64,000 nt of DNA from Lutimaribacter salitolerans (GTDB lineage Bacteria > Pseudomonadota > Alphaproteobacteria > Rhodobacterales > Rhodobacteraceae): assembly GCF_042677865.1 (NCBI RefSeq), contig NZ_JBHUDD010000057.1, positions 7,700 to 71,699 on the forward strand. The letters are read 5' to 3'. Below are positions 1-8,544 of this stretch, one piece after another. Each line of letters opens with the position of its first letter. Within the stretch, counting starts at the first letter, position 1. The notes under the pieces were generated by a model that was given only the letters and a program-made list of their open reading frames with translations, had not been told where the DNA came from and ran no database searches. Made by a program: the position numbers and the translations under genes.

Positions 1-1409
1 AGGTTGTCGCCCACGTCCTCAAGGATCACCTTGAGGAATTCGCCGGTCATTTCAGACCTGTAGGCCTTGCCATAGGTCATCGTGGTGACATTCCAGATAT
101 CTTCGCGAGTGATGTCCTGCCCCGGCAGGATCGACGGGCCCCAGCGCACGCCGGGCGACATCGCGATGTCGGCCTCGCGTTCCGAGAGCAGTGCATCGCA
201 GATCAGGTCATCCCATGATCCGTTGAAATTGCCGCGGCGATACAACAGGCTGTCGGTCTTGCCGATCACCTCGGTCAACTGGTCCAGATAGGGCGCACGC
301 TGTTCGTCGATCACGGCGGCAACCTCGGCATCGGGTTCGATCACGTCGCTGAAGATCGGGATCAGCTTGTGCCGAAAGCCCATCATCCGGCCGTCGCGCA
401 CGTCCAGATCCACGCGGCTGACGAATTTGCCGTTCGACCCCGATGCGACGATGATCGTTTCCCCCACCAGCACAGGTTCGGGCAGCGCATCATGGGTGTG
501 GCCTGACAGGATCACGTCGATGCCGGTCACGCGGCCGGCCATCTTCTTGTCGACGTCGAAACCGTTGTGCGACAGCACGACCACCAGCTCGGCGCCCTGC
601 CCGCGCACCTCATCGACCATCTCCTGCATCCGCTCGTCGCGGATGCCGAAACTGTATTCGGGGAACATCCAGCCGGGGTTCGCGATGGGCATATAGGGGA
701 ACGCCTGGCCGATGACCGCGATCTTGACGCCACCACGCTCGAAGAACTGGTAATCCTTGAAGTCTTCCGACGGCTCGTTCCACTCGGCGTCGAAAATGTT
801 CTGCCCCATGGCGGCAAAGGGCAGGCCCTCGACAATTTCGCGCACGCGGTCGCTGCCCAGCGTGAATTCCCAGTGGAATGTCATCGCATCCGGCTTGAGC
901 GCGTTCATCACATTGACCATGTCCTGACCCTGCGTGTGATAGCAGGTGTAAGAGCCATGCCAGGTGTCGCCACCGTCCAGCAACAGGGCATCGGGCCGCT
1001 CGGCGCGGATGGCGTTGATCACGGTGGCCACGCGGTCCAGCCCGCCGACCTTGCCGTATTCCCGCGCCAGGGCCGAGAAATCGTTGTAGGTCAACGCGTA
1101 GTGGCTGGGGCTGCCGTCATCGATACCGTACAGCTTGCGGAAATCCGCGCCGGTCACATGAGGCACGTCGCCTTTGTTCGGCCCCACGCCGATATTCATC
1201 TCGGGCTCGCGGAAATAGATGGGCTTCATTTGTGCATGAATGTCGGTGACGTGGATCAACGAGACATTGCCAAAAGTGTCGAACTGCAAAAGCTGATCCT
1301 GCGTCAGGCTTTGCTGCGCGGCCAGACGGCCCCAGTTGCCAAAGCCCGAGGCGCCAACCAGCGCCGAGGCGGCCATCGAGACCTGAAGGAAATCGCGGCG
1401 GGAGATCAT
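1..1409 (-). CDS. soxB: SoxB, thiosulfohydrolase of the Sox complex (3' end cut by window edge)
   Basis: Periplasmic di-manganese hydrolase that releases sulfate from the sulfane adduct carried on SoxY. The reading frame starts at 1409 (MISRRDFLQ, a twin-arginine type signal with SRRDFLQ) and stays open to base 1. About 469 residues are present and the family is about 560, so the last fifth is outside the window. The metallophosphatase motif HVTDIHAQ follows the signal, and GADFRKLYG, close to the conserved SoxB segment, lies downstream. It is the last visible gene of the minus-strand sox run, after soxA with a gap of about 115 bases. soxCD would be expected further left if present. Large plus-strand ORFs here are shadows. 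Confidence 0.95.
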   Translation of the reverse strand, partial: MISRRDFLQVSMAASALVGASGFGNWGRLAAQQSLTQDQLLQFDTFGNVSLIHVTDIHAQMKPIYFREPEMNIGVGPNKGDVPHVTGADFRKLYGIDDGSPSHYALTYNDFSALAREYGKVGGLDRVATVINAIRAERPDALLLDGGDTWHGSYTCYHTQGQDMVNVMNALKPDAMTFHWEFTLGSDRVREIVEGLPFAAMGQNIFDAEWNEPSEDFKDYQFFERGGVKIAVIGQAFPYMPIANPGWMFPEYSFGIRDERMQEMVDEVRGQGAELVVVLSHNGFDVDKKMAGRVTGIDVILSGHTHDALPEPVLVGETIIVASGSNGKFVSRVDLDVRDGRMMGFRHKLIPIFSDVIEPDAEVAAVIDEQRAPYLDQLTEVIGKTDSLLYRRGNFNGSWDDLICDALLSEREADIAMSPGVRWGPSILPGQDITREDIWNVTTMTYGKAYRSEMTGEFLKVILEDVGDN

Positions 1410-1524
1410 GGGTCTTGTCTCTTTTCTTCACTGTCACGGTCGGCATGCACGACACATGCGCATATGTGAATGGATTTTTAACGATGAACCCCGCGCCGGG
1501 CCAGCCGACGCAGGGTTCAATCTC

Positions 1525-2382
1525 TTAGTTGCGCACCGACGGGCCTTCGACCGACAGGCCGTTGCCGCGCGACGCAACATACAGTTCCAGCGCCACGAAC
1601 TCGGGGCTGCCCGGATCGAAGGTTTCTGCCCGCGTGTCGCGGATGCAGCCCTTGAAACGGCCATGCGCGGTGTTCAGCTTGGCGTTCTTCAAACGGTATG
1701 TCGGGAACCCGTTGATCTGCCCCTGGCTCAGGTGATCGGCGCGGATCATGTTGCCATAGTTTTCTTCGTGGCAGTTCGCGCAGCTCAACTCAAGCTGGCC
1801 AAAGCGGGTGTAATAGATTTCCTTGCCCTGCTCCCAGGCTTCCTGCACCGGGCCGTCGATGGCCACGTTTACCGGCATCCCCCGCGATTGAGCGGAAATC
1901 AGGGCTTCCATCGCCGCCATCGGGGCGCTGTCGTACTTGTAGGCGTCTGCACCCATGTTCTCGGTGCGGCATGCGTTGATCTGCATGGCAAGTGTCCGCA
2001 CTTCGCCCGCGTCTTGGTTCCACTTCGGATAGGTGGCGCGCACGCCAACCATGCTGTCCTCGGCGCTGTCATGGCATGAGGCGCAGGAATTGCCTTCGCT
2101 GCCTTCGGCTGTTTCCCAGGTTGTCATCGCAGCCTCGACCGCCAGCATGGCCGGGTTGTCGAAATCGTCCATCTGCATGGCCTGGGTGTCATCGTTGCGG
2201 AAATGCCAGCCGGAAATGATCTCGGTCAGCATGCTGTCTTCCAGATGTGCGGGCAGCGGAGCCTTGGTGACCATCTCGATCTCTTCGTTGATGATCAGCG
2301 TGTCATCATCCGGGTCAGCAAGGGTCATTGCCGGTGCCGCGGCCATCAACGCCGCGATGGCCGTCAGTGCCTTGAATTTCAT
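1525..2382 (-). CDS. soxA: SoxA, dihaem cytochrome c subunit of SoxAX
   Basis: Catalytic subunit of the SoxAX cytochrome, which couples thiosulfate oxidatively to the SoxY cysteine in the periplasm. The 285-residue protein has a signal peptide ending near residue 22, two c-type haem sites (CASCH at 100-104, CANCH at 201-205) and the active-site cysteine in RFKGCIR at residue 246, which carries the persulfide ligand in characterised SoxA. Both haem motifs are kept, so this is the two-haem class; some SoxA proteins have lost the first haem. It follows soxZ with 78 bases between, containing a short GC hairpin (CCCCGGG/CCCGGGG), and precedes soxB. Confidence 0.96.
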   Translation of the reverse strand: MKFKALTAIAALMAAAPAMTLADPDDDTLIINEEIEMVTKAPLPAHLEDSMLTEIISGWHFRNDDTQAMQMDDFDNPAMLAVEAAMTTWETAEGSEGNSCASCHDSAEDSMVGVRATYPKWNQDAGEVRTLAMQINACRTENMGADAYKYDSAPMAAMEALISAQSRGMPVNVAIDGPVQEAWEQGKEIYYTRFGQLELSCANCHEENYGNMIRADHLSQGQINGFPTYRLKNAKLNTAHGRFKGCIRDTRAETFDPGSPEFVALELYVASRGNGLSVEGPSVRN

Positions 2383-2460
2383 GTAATGTCCTCCCGTTTG
2401 GCGCGCCCTGCCCCGGGACCGACCCGGGGACAGGAGACGTTATTCTTATTGTTGGCCTTG

Positions 2461-2790
2461 TCAGCCGACCTCGACCGACTTCGTATCTTCGTAGATCGAG
2501 CCGTCATCGTCGTACCAGGTGAACTGGAGGTCGCCGGACTCGGGGATCGTCACATCGAATTCGACGTAAGGGTTGGTCGAAATCGCAGGCTCCATCGTCA
2601 TATCAAGGGCCATCGTGCCATTGAATTCGCAGGTGAAGCGGTTGATGATCGACCGCGGGATGGTGTTGCCATCGCTGTCCTTGCGCTGACCCGACTCCAT
2701 GGTGTGGCTGATTAGGGTCTTGATGGTAACCACCTCGCCAGCGGATGCGCTTTTGGGGGCTTTTACGCGTGGTTTGACATTGTCTGCCAT
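2461..2790 (-). CDS. soxZ: SoxZ, sulfur-carrier complex partner
   Basis: SoxZ forms the SoxYZ heterodimer that carries sulfur intermediates through the Sox cycle. This 109-residue protein has no signal peptide, as expected: SoxZ is co-exported with the Tat-targeted SoxY. It matches the single-domain immunoglobulin-like SoxZ fold (KTLISHTMESG near the N-terminus, FTCEFNG mid-protein, and FTWYDDDG before the C-terminus). It lies 25 bases after soxY on the same strand. Confidence 0.95.
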   Translation of the reverse strand: MADNVKPRVKAPKSASAGEVVTIKTLISHTMESGQRKDSDGNTIPRSIINRFTCEFNGTMALDMTMEPAISTNPYVEFDVTIPESGDLQFTWYDDDGSIYEDTKSVEVG

Positions 2791-2815
2791 GGTCTTGTCT
2801 CCTTGAAATCCGGGA

Positions 2816-3232
2816 TCAGCCGCCGCAGCCGCCGATGGTCACTTTCACTTCCTTGGTGGCCTTGGCAAAGCTGCCATCGGCCATCTTGGCGATGGCCACG
2901 ACATCCTGCGTGCCGGCCAGGCGAATGCGGGTCGATGCCATGGTGCTGCCTGCCAACTCGCCAAAGTTGAAGGTCGCCACACCCGGTGTCGGGTTGCCCA
3001 TGGCCAACAGCATGATGGCGGTCGCTCCTTCGGCCGACACGCCGATCGGAACGGTGTTGCCGTTCTCGGCGATTTCCGGCGCGTCCAGGTTCACACCGCC
3101 TTCGGCAACATCCGCGCCACCGGTAAAGTCGGCGATTGCATCCTCACCGGCCGCGTTTGCGCGGAATGGCAGGACGGTCAGGGCAACAGCACCAGCAGCC
3201 AGGGCCAGCGTATCGCGACGTGTAAGTTCCAT
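2816..3232 (-). CDS. soxY: SoxY, sulfur-carrying protein
   Basis: SoxY bears the cysteine to which thiosulfate is attached and on which its sulfur atoms are oxidised. The 138-residue precursor starts MELTRRDTLAL, a twin-arginine signal, and ends in the diagnostic GGCGG swinging arm (residues 134-138), whose cysteine is the carrier thiol. It sits between soxX and soxZ with gaps of 34 and 25 bases, consistent with one transcript. Confidence 0.97.
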   Translation of the reverse strand: MELTRRDTLALAAGAVALTVLPFRANAAGEDAIADFTGGADVAEGGVNLDAPEIAENGNTVPIGVSAEGATAIMLLAMGNPTPGVATFNFGELAGSTMASTRIRLAGTQDVVAIAKMADGSFAKATKEVKVTIGGCGG

Positions 3233-3266
3233 TTCAATACTCCTCAGTTTGATCCTTGGCGCTCTG

Positions 3267-3743
3267 TCAATCGTACTTCAGCGTGGACAGGAACGCGACA
3301 ACATCCTCGATCTGCTCGGCGGTCAGAAGCGGACCGAAATCATCGGTGGCGGCTTTGCCTGTATAGGCGTTGCCGGGACGGACAAAGCCATCGACCTTGT
3401 AGTACGCAGGCATCATCGTGCCGTCGAAGGTGGCCTTGGCATTCACCAAAAGCCCGCGCAGCTCTGCCTCGCTCCAGCGATCGGCCGCCCCGTCAAGAGC
3501 GGGCCCGACATTGCCCTGGAACGGTGCATAATCCAGCGCGCTGACCTGATGGCAAGCAACACAGTTGCCAAGACCACGGCTGGTCATGACCTTTTCCCCT
3601 TCAGCCGCATTTCCCGGCTTCCCGGTCAGCGAGGCCTCGACCTCTCCGTATTCGCCCATCTTTACATCGCCAGGCGCGACGACATCGGCGGCAGCGGCGC
3701 CTGCCAGCAGCGTTGCCGCCAGCGTCAGTGTTGAAAATCTCAT
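3267..3743 (-). CDS. soxX: SoxX, monohaem cytochrome c subunit of SoxAX
   Basis: Small electron-transfer subunit that accepts electrons from SoxA and passes them to the cytochrome c pool. The 158-residue precursor has a Sec signal (cleavage near AAA-DV, residue 20), one haem site CVACH at 61-65, and a likely axial methionine in DGTMMPAYY around residue 108. It is the first gene after the 120-base soxW/soxX gap, where a candidate SoxR operator lies 36 bases upstream of the ATG, so it probably begins its own transcript soxXYZAB. Confidence 0.96.
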   Translation of the reverse strand: MRFSTLTLAATLLAGAAAADVVAPGDVKMGEYGEVEASLTGKPGNAAEGEKVMTSRGLGNCVACHQVSALDYAPFQGNVGPALDGAADRWSEAELRGLLVNAKATFDGTMMPAYYKVDGFVRPGNAYTGKAATDDFGPLLTAEQIEDVVAFLSTLKYD

Positions 3744-3779
3744 GGTTCCTCCCGTGACTTCAGCTCTTGTGATCGAGTT

Positions 3780-3792
3780 GGTTGTGTATACC
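3780..3792. promoter_or_regulatory. Candidate SoxR operator upstream of soxX
   Basis: The 13 bases GGTTGTGTATACC are identical to 5278-5290 and point the same way relative to the downstream minus-strand gene. The ends pair (GGT/ACC) and the core holds GTATAC. In Pseudaminobacter and Paracoccus, SoxR is known to bind the soxS-soxV and soxW-soxX gaps, which are the two positions seen here. The role is inferred. Confidence 0.7.
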
Positions 3793-3863
3793 GTAGTTCA
3801 CCAACCGCCAATTTTGCAACATCAAATTCACGATTGCGAATTATTGATTGCAAAACATCTTGT

Positions 3864-4466
3864 TCAATTGTTACCTTCCTGCTGGCGTTCCTGAATTTTT
3901 CTTGCGTGGTAGCGTTGAAAATCCTCGCCGTTATCAAGCGCGTAACGCTTTTCGTTCACCCAGACAAACATGTCATAGGTTGTCTGCGCACCGAAGGCAC
4001 CGGGCATCACCGCCACCGCCGCGTCCTGGGCACTTGCGCCATCCTCGACCTCTTCGGGCAGGAAAATCACCGTGGGTGTGAACAAGACGCCCCATTTGCG
4101 CGCCGCTGCCTTTTCGCTCAGCGCCTGACCGTCCAGATCGGTCATTTCGGTGTCGCCATGCAGGTTGATCTGCACGACAAAGAAATGCTCGTCGACATAC
4201 CCTGCGATCTCTTCGCGCGGGTACACCTCTTCATGCATCTTCTTGCAGTAGATGCAGCCGCGCTGTTCGACCATGAGAACAAGCCGCTTGCCCATCGCGT
4301 TCGCCTCGGCCAGATCCTCTTGCAGATCCTTGAAGGTGTCGCGCATCCACGGCTGCTTGTGCAGCCCGTCATCCCCGATCTCCGCAAACGCGGGCGGCAC
4401 TGCGACCATCACGGCCCACAGCGCCAGAATCACGCGTCCCATCATTCCTGTCATCACCCGTCTCAT
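3864..4466 (-). CDS. soxW: SoxW, periplasmic thioredoxin-like protein
   Basis: Thioredoxin-fold protein thought to keep Sox components reduced with electrons from SoxV. I place the start at 4466 (MRRVMTGMMG), preceded by GGGAGG five bases upstream; the frame stays open to 5243, but that part is antisense-frame sequence inside soxV. The 200-residue protein has a signal peptide (residues 1-28), the redox motif CIYC at 71-74, and the cis-proline segment FTPTVIFLP. It lies 35 bases after soxV and ends 120 bases before soxX. Confidence 0.92.
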   Translation of the reverse strand: MRRVMTGMMGRVILALWAVMVAVPPAFAEIGDDGLHKQPWMRDTFKDLQEDLAEANAMGKRLVLMVEQRGCIYCKKMHEEVYPREEIAGYVDEHFFVVQINLHGDTEMTDLDGQALSEKAAARKWGVLFTPTVIFLPEEVEDGASAQDAAVAVMPGAFGAQTTYDMFVWVNEKRYALDNGEDFQRYHARKIQERQQEGNN

Positions 4467-4501
4467 GCCATCCTCCCTGACATTTCCCCGAATCGCCGGA
4501 C

Positions 4502-5236
4502 TCAGCCGAGCCGCGAAAACACAGGGAAGGTTTCGATCATCCAGAATGCGATCTCGTTGATGGTGCCCGTCGCGATCAGCACCGCGAACACGATCAGCAT
4601 CGCGCCCAGAACCTTTTCCACATAGGGTTGGTACTTGCGATTGCGCTGGATCCAGTTCAGGAACGGGCGCGAAAAGATCGCCGCCACCACGAACGGCGCG
4701 GTCATCCCCACGCCAAACAGCGCCAGCAGCAACCCGCCGCGCCAGACCTCGCCCATGCCGCTGGCGATCATCAGGATCGTCGCCAGCACCGGCCCCACGC
4801 AGGCCGACCAGCCAAAGCCGAATGCCAGACCCATCACATAGGCCCCCAGAACCGAGCTTGGGTCCATCCTGGATTCCATGCGCGCCTCGCGGTACAGGAT
4901 GCCGATGCGGATCACGCCCAGAAAATGCAGCCCAAAGACGAATATCAGTGCTGCCGCCGCATAGCGCAGCACATCGAACCAGTCGCGAAACACCTGCCCC
5001 AGGGCGGTTGCCCCCATGCCCATCAACATGAAGATGCTGGTCACCCCCAGCGCAAAGAACACCGCCGAGATGAACAGCCGCCGCTGCGCGCCGGGCGCGA
5101 CCTGACCCTCGCCGCGCAATTCGGTCATCGACAGGCCCGCCATGTAGCTCAGGTAGAAGGGAACCATCGGCAGTATGCAGGGGGTAAAGAACGCCAGCAA
5201 TCCGGCAAGCGCGGCACCAGCAAAGGTCACGTCCAT
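4502..5236 (-). CDS. soxV: SoxV, CcdA-family thiol electron transporter
   Basis: Inner-membrane CcdA/DsbD-beta type protein that moves reducing equivalents from cytoplasmic thioredoxin to periplasmic SoxW. The 244 residues form about six hydrophobic segments with the paired transport cysteines in FFTPCILP (Cys20) and GWSACVGP (Cys146). It is the first gene of the minus-strand sox run, divergent from soxS across a 76-base gap carrying the shared 13-base site. Confidence 0.95.
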   Translation of the reverse strand: MDVTFAGAALAGLLAFFTPCILPMVPFYLSYMAGLSMTELRGEGQVAPGAQRRLFISAVFFALGVTSIFMLMGMGATALGQVFRDWFDVLRYAAAALIFVFGLHFLGVIRIGILYREARMESRMDPSSVLGAYVMGLAFGFGWSACVGPVLATILMIASGMGEVWRGGLLLALFGVGMTAPFVVAAIFSRPFLNWIQRNRKYQPYVEKVLGAMLIVFAVLIATGTINEIAFWMIETFPVFSRLG

Positions 5237-5260
5237 GTGGCAATCCGCTCCGTTGTGGAA

Positions 5261-5301
5261 TTCACATATTCAGATTAGGTTGTGTATACCATTGTCGTCA
5301 A
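5261..5301. promoter_or_regulatory. Divergent soxV/soxS promoter region with candidate SoxR operator
   Basis: The 13-mer GGTTGTGTATACC lies at 5278-5290. For soxV (minus strand) a TTGACG -35 (5296-5301) and TAATCT -10 (5272-5277) are 18 bases apart, with the 13-mer inside the spacer. For soxS (plus strand) TTCACA (5261-5266) and TATACC (5285-5290) are 18 apart, so the 13-mer overlaps the -10. One bound repressor could block both directions. Promoter elements are read by eye. Confidence 0.6.
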
Positions 5302-5312
5302 TCGGATGTTTC

Positions 5313-5681
5313 ATGGCCGTCGCCAAGTCTTTCCTGTTCGCGCTGGCCCTTGCGCTGGCCGCACCCGCCGCTGCGGCCCTTGAACTGATCATGGTTGATC
5401 GGCAGGGGTGCCCGTATTGTGAGGCGTGGAAAGAAGACATCGGCCCGGCCTATCCGATGACCGAGATGGGCCAGTTCGCCCCTCTGCGCATCGTCGATAT
5501 CAAGGATGCTCCACCGCAGGGTGTGACATTCGACAGCCGTGTGCTTTTCACACCCACTTTCGTGCTGATCGAAGACGGGGCCGAACTTGGACGGATCGAG
5601 GGACACCCGGGCGATGACTTCTTCTGGGGTCTGCTGTTTCGCCTGCTGTCGGACAGGGCCGGATATGACGGCGCAAGCTGA
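5313..5681 (+). CDS. soxS: SoxS, periplasmic thiol-disulfide oxidoreductase
   Basis: Small thioredoxin-fold protein reported to keep SoxYZ active. The start is MAVAKSFLF at 5313; the frame is open further upstream but through the promoter region. The 122-residue product has a signal peptide (about residues 1-22), the motif CPYC at 33-36 and the cis-proline stretch FTPTFVLI. It is divergent from soxV and followed by soxR (66-base gap) and soxT, matching the soxSRT unit known from Pseudaminobacter. Confidence 0.9.
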   Translation: MAVAKSFLFALALALAAPAAAALELIMVDRQGCPYCEAWKEDIGPAYPMTEMGQFAPLRIVDIKDAPPQGVTFDSRVLFTPTFVLIEDGAELGRIEGHPGDDFFWGLLFRLLSDRAGYDGAS

Positions 5682-5747
5682 TGCCCCTGCCCTGACGGGA
5701 CAAAACGATGGAATCGCCAAACACACCAGGGCGGCAAGGGAAAGGTC

Positions 5748-6083
5748 ATGACAGTGACATTACCTGTGTTTGACAAGGGCATGTCCGAGTCCGAGATGGA
5801 CCGGATGGTCACAAACGCCACCACGGCGTCGAATTTTCTCAAGGCCGTCAGCCACGAAGGCCGGCTGCTGATCCTGTGCCATCTCGTCTCGGGCGAAAAA
5901 TCGGTCACCGAACTCGAAGATCTGCTGTCCGCGCGCCAGGCGGCGGTCAGCCAGCAATTGTCACGCCTTCGGCTTGAAGGTCTGGTGATCCCCCGCCGCG
6001 AAGGCAAGACGATCTTTTACCGCTTGGCAGATGATCGACCCAAGCGCATGCTGGAACTGGTCTACGAGCTTTTCTGCGACTGA
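5748..6083 (+). CDS. soxR: SoxR, ArsR-family repressor of sox genes
   Basis: Winged-helix ArsR/SmtB repressor, 111 residues, with the recognition helix around ARQAAVSQQLSRLR (62-75) and the wing at RREGKTIFYRL. It keeps two cysteines, Cys44 (ILCHL) and Cys110 (ELFCD). This spacing matches the pair that senses persulfide or sulfane sulfur in SqrR and SoxR proteins by forming a tetrasulfide bridge. It lies between soxS and soxT. Likely targets are the two GGTTGTGTATACC sites at 3780 and 5278. Confidence 0.93.
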   Translation: MTVTLPVFDKGMSESEMDRMVTNATTASNFLKAVSHEGRLLILCHLVSGEKSVTELEDLLSARQAAVSQQLSRLRLEGLVIPRREGKTIFYRLADDRPKRMLELVYELFCD

Positions 6084-6143
6084 CACCGGGACCGACCAAC
6101 GAGTCACCGATAGCGCAGCAGGGCCCGGAATGGGAGGAGAACA

Positions 6144-7202
6144 ATGTTTGACTGGATCACCGATGAGGCGCTGGTCGCGCTGATCGGCATGGGCGGCGGC
6201 ATCCTGCTGGGGCTTGCCGCGCGACTGGGGCGATTCTGCACCATGGGCGCGATCGAGGACATGCTCTACGGCGGATCGGACCTGCGGATGCGCATGTGGG
6301 TGCTGGCCATCGGGGTCTCGATCCTGGGGACTTTCGGCCTTGCCGCCCTTGGCGCGCTGGAACTGGAAACTTCGTTTTACCTGTCGATCCGGTGGATGCC
6401 GGTGGCCGCGATCCTGGGCGGGCTGATGTTTGGCTATGGCATGGCGTTGGCTGGCAACTGCGGATACGGTGCGATCGCCCGCGCCGGCGGCGGCGATTTC
6501 CGCGCCTTCGTGATCGTGGTGATCATGGGCGTCTCGGCCTATCTGGTGCTGGCGGGGCCGCTGGCCCTGTTGCGCGCGTCGGTCTTCCCGCAAGAGGATG
6601 TGGTCAACGAGATCCCGCCGGGGCTTGCGCATCTGCTGGGCAATGCAACCGGCCTTTCCGTGCCGCTGATCGGGTTGACGATCGGTGCGCTGATCACGCT
6701 GGGCGCGCTGGCCTCGCGCCGCTTTCTGGAAGAACCTTCCGCGATCTTCTGGTCGGTGGTGGTGGCCTTGGCCGTGGTCAGCGGCTGGGCAGGCAGCTAC
6801 TGGGTCAGCGCCAACGGCTTCACCGCCCTGCCTGTCGTGTCACACAGCTTTTCCGCCCCCGTGGGCGAGACTCTGCTTTACGCGATGACCGGCTCGGCCC
6901 GTGCGCCGTCCTTTGCCGTGGGATCGGTCGCTGGCGTGGCCATCGGGGCCTTCATCGGATCGTTGATCAAGGGTCATTTCCGCTGGGAAGCCTGCGACGA
7001 CCCCCGCGAATTGCGCCGACAGATCATCGGCGCGGCACTGATGGGCGCGGGCGCGGTGATCGCCCTTGGCTGCACCATCGGTCAGGGCCTGTCGGCCTTT
7101 TCGATGCTGGCATTCTCTGCACCGCTTGTGTTCGCCTCGATCATCGCTGGCGCGGCCCTTGGCCTGCGCCAGTTGATCATCGGTTTCCAGCCGGCCGAGT
7201 AA
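6144..7202 (+). CDS. soxT: SoxT, YeeE/YedE (TsuA-like) sulfur-compound transporter
   Basis: Membrane protein of 352 residues in the YeeE/YedE family, whose structurally known member TsuA imports thiosulfate. About nine to ten hydrophobic segments are visible. The cysteines expected along the transport path are present: GRFCTMG (Cys32), GNCGYGA (Cys106) and GCTIGQG (Cys310). It follows soxR by 60 bases with GGGAGGAGAACA before the ATG. It may bring in a sulfur compound that SoxR senses; that role is inferred from context. Confidence 0.88.
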   Translation: MFDWITDEALVALIGMGGGILLGLAARLGRFCTMGAIEDMLYGGSDLRMRMWVLAIGVSILGTFGLAALGALELETSFYLSIRWMPVAAILGGLMFGYGMALAGNCGYGAIARAGGGDFRAFVIVVIMGVSAYLVLAGPLALLRASVFPQEDVVNEIPPGLAHLLGNATGLSVPLIGLTIGALITLGALASRRFLEEPSAIFWSVVVALAVVSGWAGSYWVSANGFTALPVVSHSFSAPVGETLLYAMTGSARAPSFAVGSVAGVAIGAFIGSLIKGHFRWEACDDPRELRRQIIGAALMGAGAVIALGCTIGQGLSAFSMLAFSAPLVFASIIAGAALGLRQLIIGFQPAE

Positions 7203-7232
7203 TCAAGGACATCGCAAGGCGAGATCCACAAA

Positions 7233-7256
7233 AAAGGGCGGCACCAGCCGCCCTTT
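7233..7256. terminator. Bidirectional hairpin terminator between soxT and the acyl-CoA dehydrogenase
   Basis: Perfect 10-bp stem AAAGGGCGGC (7233-7242) and GCCGCCCTTT (7247-7256) with a four-base ACCA loop. It ends in T on the plus strand and A-run/T-run on the minus strand, and lies between two convergent genes, so it probably serves both. Confidence 0.85.
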
Positions 7257-7278
7257 GTCGTGATGACCTCTTGTGAGA

Positions 7279-8514
7279 TCACATCTTCATCTGGGTGTAT
7301 TTTTTCAACTCCATGCGCGCGATCTGGCGACGGTGCACCGCATCCGGCCCGTCTGCCAGCCGCAAGGTCCGCACCTGCGTCCATTTATGCGCCAGCGGCG
7401 TATCCTGGCTGATCCCTTCGCCGCCATGCATCTGCACGGCCTCGTCGATCACCTTCAACGCCATGCGCGGTGCCACGGTCTTGATCATCGAAATCCACGG
7501 CGCGGCCGCCCGTGCATCACCCTGATCCATGTACCACGCCGCCTTGAGGCACAGCAGGCGGGCCTGCTCGATCTCCATCCGGCATTCCGCGATGATGTCA
7601 AAGTTGGCGCCAAGCTGTGCCAGAGGCTTGCCAAAGGCTTCGCGCTCAAGCGAGCGGCGGCACATCAGTTCCAGCGCCGATTCCGCCTGCCCGATCGCGC
7701 GCATGCAGTGGTGGATGCGCCCCGGTCCAAGACGCCCCTGCGAGATTTCAAAGCCGCGCCCTTCGCCCAGCAGCAGGTTTTCCGCCGGAACCCGCACGTC
7801 GGTGAACCGCATGTGCATGTGCCCATGCGGCGCGTCGTCATGGCCATAGACCTCCATCGCGCGCAGCTTTTCGATACCGGGCGTGTCAGCAGGCACCACG
7901 ATCATCGAATGGCGCTGGTGCTTGGGCGCGTCCTCGCCCCCGGTCTTGGCCATCACGATATAGACCTTGCAGCGCGGATCGCCCGCCCCGCTGGCCCACC
8001 ATTTCTCGCCGTTCAGCACATAGTCGTCGCCGTCGCGAACGCAGGACATCGAGATGTTGGTGGCATCCGAACTGGCCACATCCGGTTCCGTCATCAGGTA
8101 GGCCGAGCGGATTTCACCGGCCAGCAACGGCTTGAGCCACTGTTCCTTCATCGCCTCGGTGCCATACCGTTCGAACACTTCCATGTTGCCGGTGTCGGGG
8201 GCCGAACAATTGAACACCTCGGCACCCAAAGGCACGCGGCCCATTTCCTCGGCGAACTGGGCGTATTCCACCGTGCTCAGGCCAAAGCCCTTGTCGCTGT
8301 CGGTCAGCCAGAAGTTCCACAGCCCGTCGGCCTTGGCCTTGGCCTTGAGCCCTTCCAGAATCTCGGTCTGGCGCTCGGTGAAGGCCCAGCGGTCGCCTGT
8401 CGCGACCTCTTTTTCGTATTCATCGACCATCGGCGCGATCTCGTTGCGCACCATGTCCGCCACCCGCGCCAACAGCTTGCGATTCTCCTCGCGCATGCCG
8501 AAATTCATGTCCAT
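7279..8514 (-). CDS. Acyl-CoA dehydrogenase, ACAD10/11-like subgroup
   Basis: FAD-dependent acyl-CoA dehydrogenase of 411 residues. Family features in order: the FAD/substrate segment LMTEPDVASSDATN around residue 140, LNGEKWWASGAGDP, the C-terminal helical bundle starting near GRLGPGRIHHCMR, and QMHGGEGISQDTPLA before the C-terminus. The MTEPDVASSDA and WWASGAG signatures resemble long or branched-chain ACAD10/11-type enzymes rather than short-chain ones; the substrate cannot be told from sequence. The gene stands alone, convergent with soxT, and carries a perfect palindrome 31 bases upstream of its start. Confidence 0.88.
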   Translation of the reverse strand: MDMNFGMREENRKLLARVADMVRNEIAPMVDEYEKEVATGDRWAFTERQTEILEGLKAKAKADGLWNFWLTDSDKGFGLSTVEYAQFAEEMGRVPLGAEVFNCSAPDTGNMEVFERYGTEAMKEQWLKPLLAGEIRSAYLMTEPDVASSDATNISMSCVRDGDDYVLNGEKWWASGAGDPRCKVYIVMAKTGGEDAPKHQRHSMIVVPADTPGIEKLRAMEVYGHDDAPHGHMHMRFTDVRVPAENLLLGEGRGFEISQGRLGPGRIHHCMRAIGQAESALELMCRRSLEREAFGKPLAQLGANFDIIAECRMEIEQARLLCLKAAWYMDQGDARAAAPWISMIKTVAPRMALKVIDEAVQMHGGEGISQDTPLAHKWTQVRTLRLADGPDAVHRRQIARMELKKYTQMKM

Positions 8515-8544
8515 CGTCCGCTCCTCCTCAGACCAGTTCCAATA

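Noticed and set aside
3864..5243. A 459-codon frame suggesting a SoxV-SoxW fusion
   Set aside because: Only its last 200 codons read as SoxW; the rest is an out-of-frame reading of soxV. A ribosome site marks the true start at 4466.
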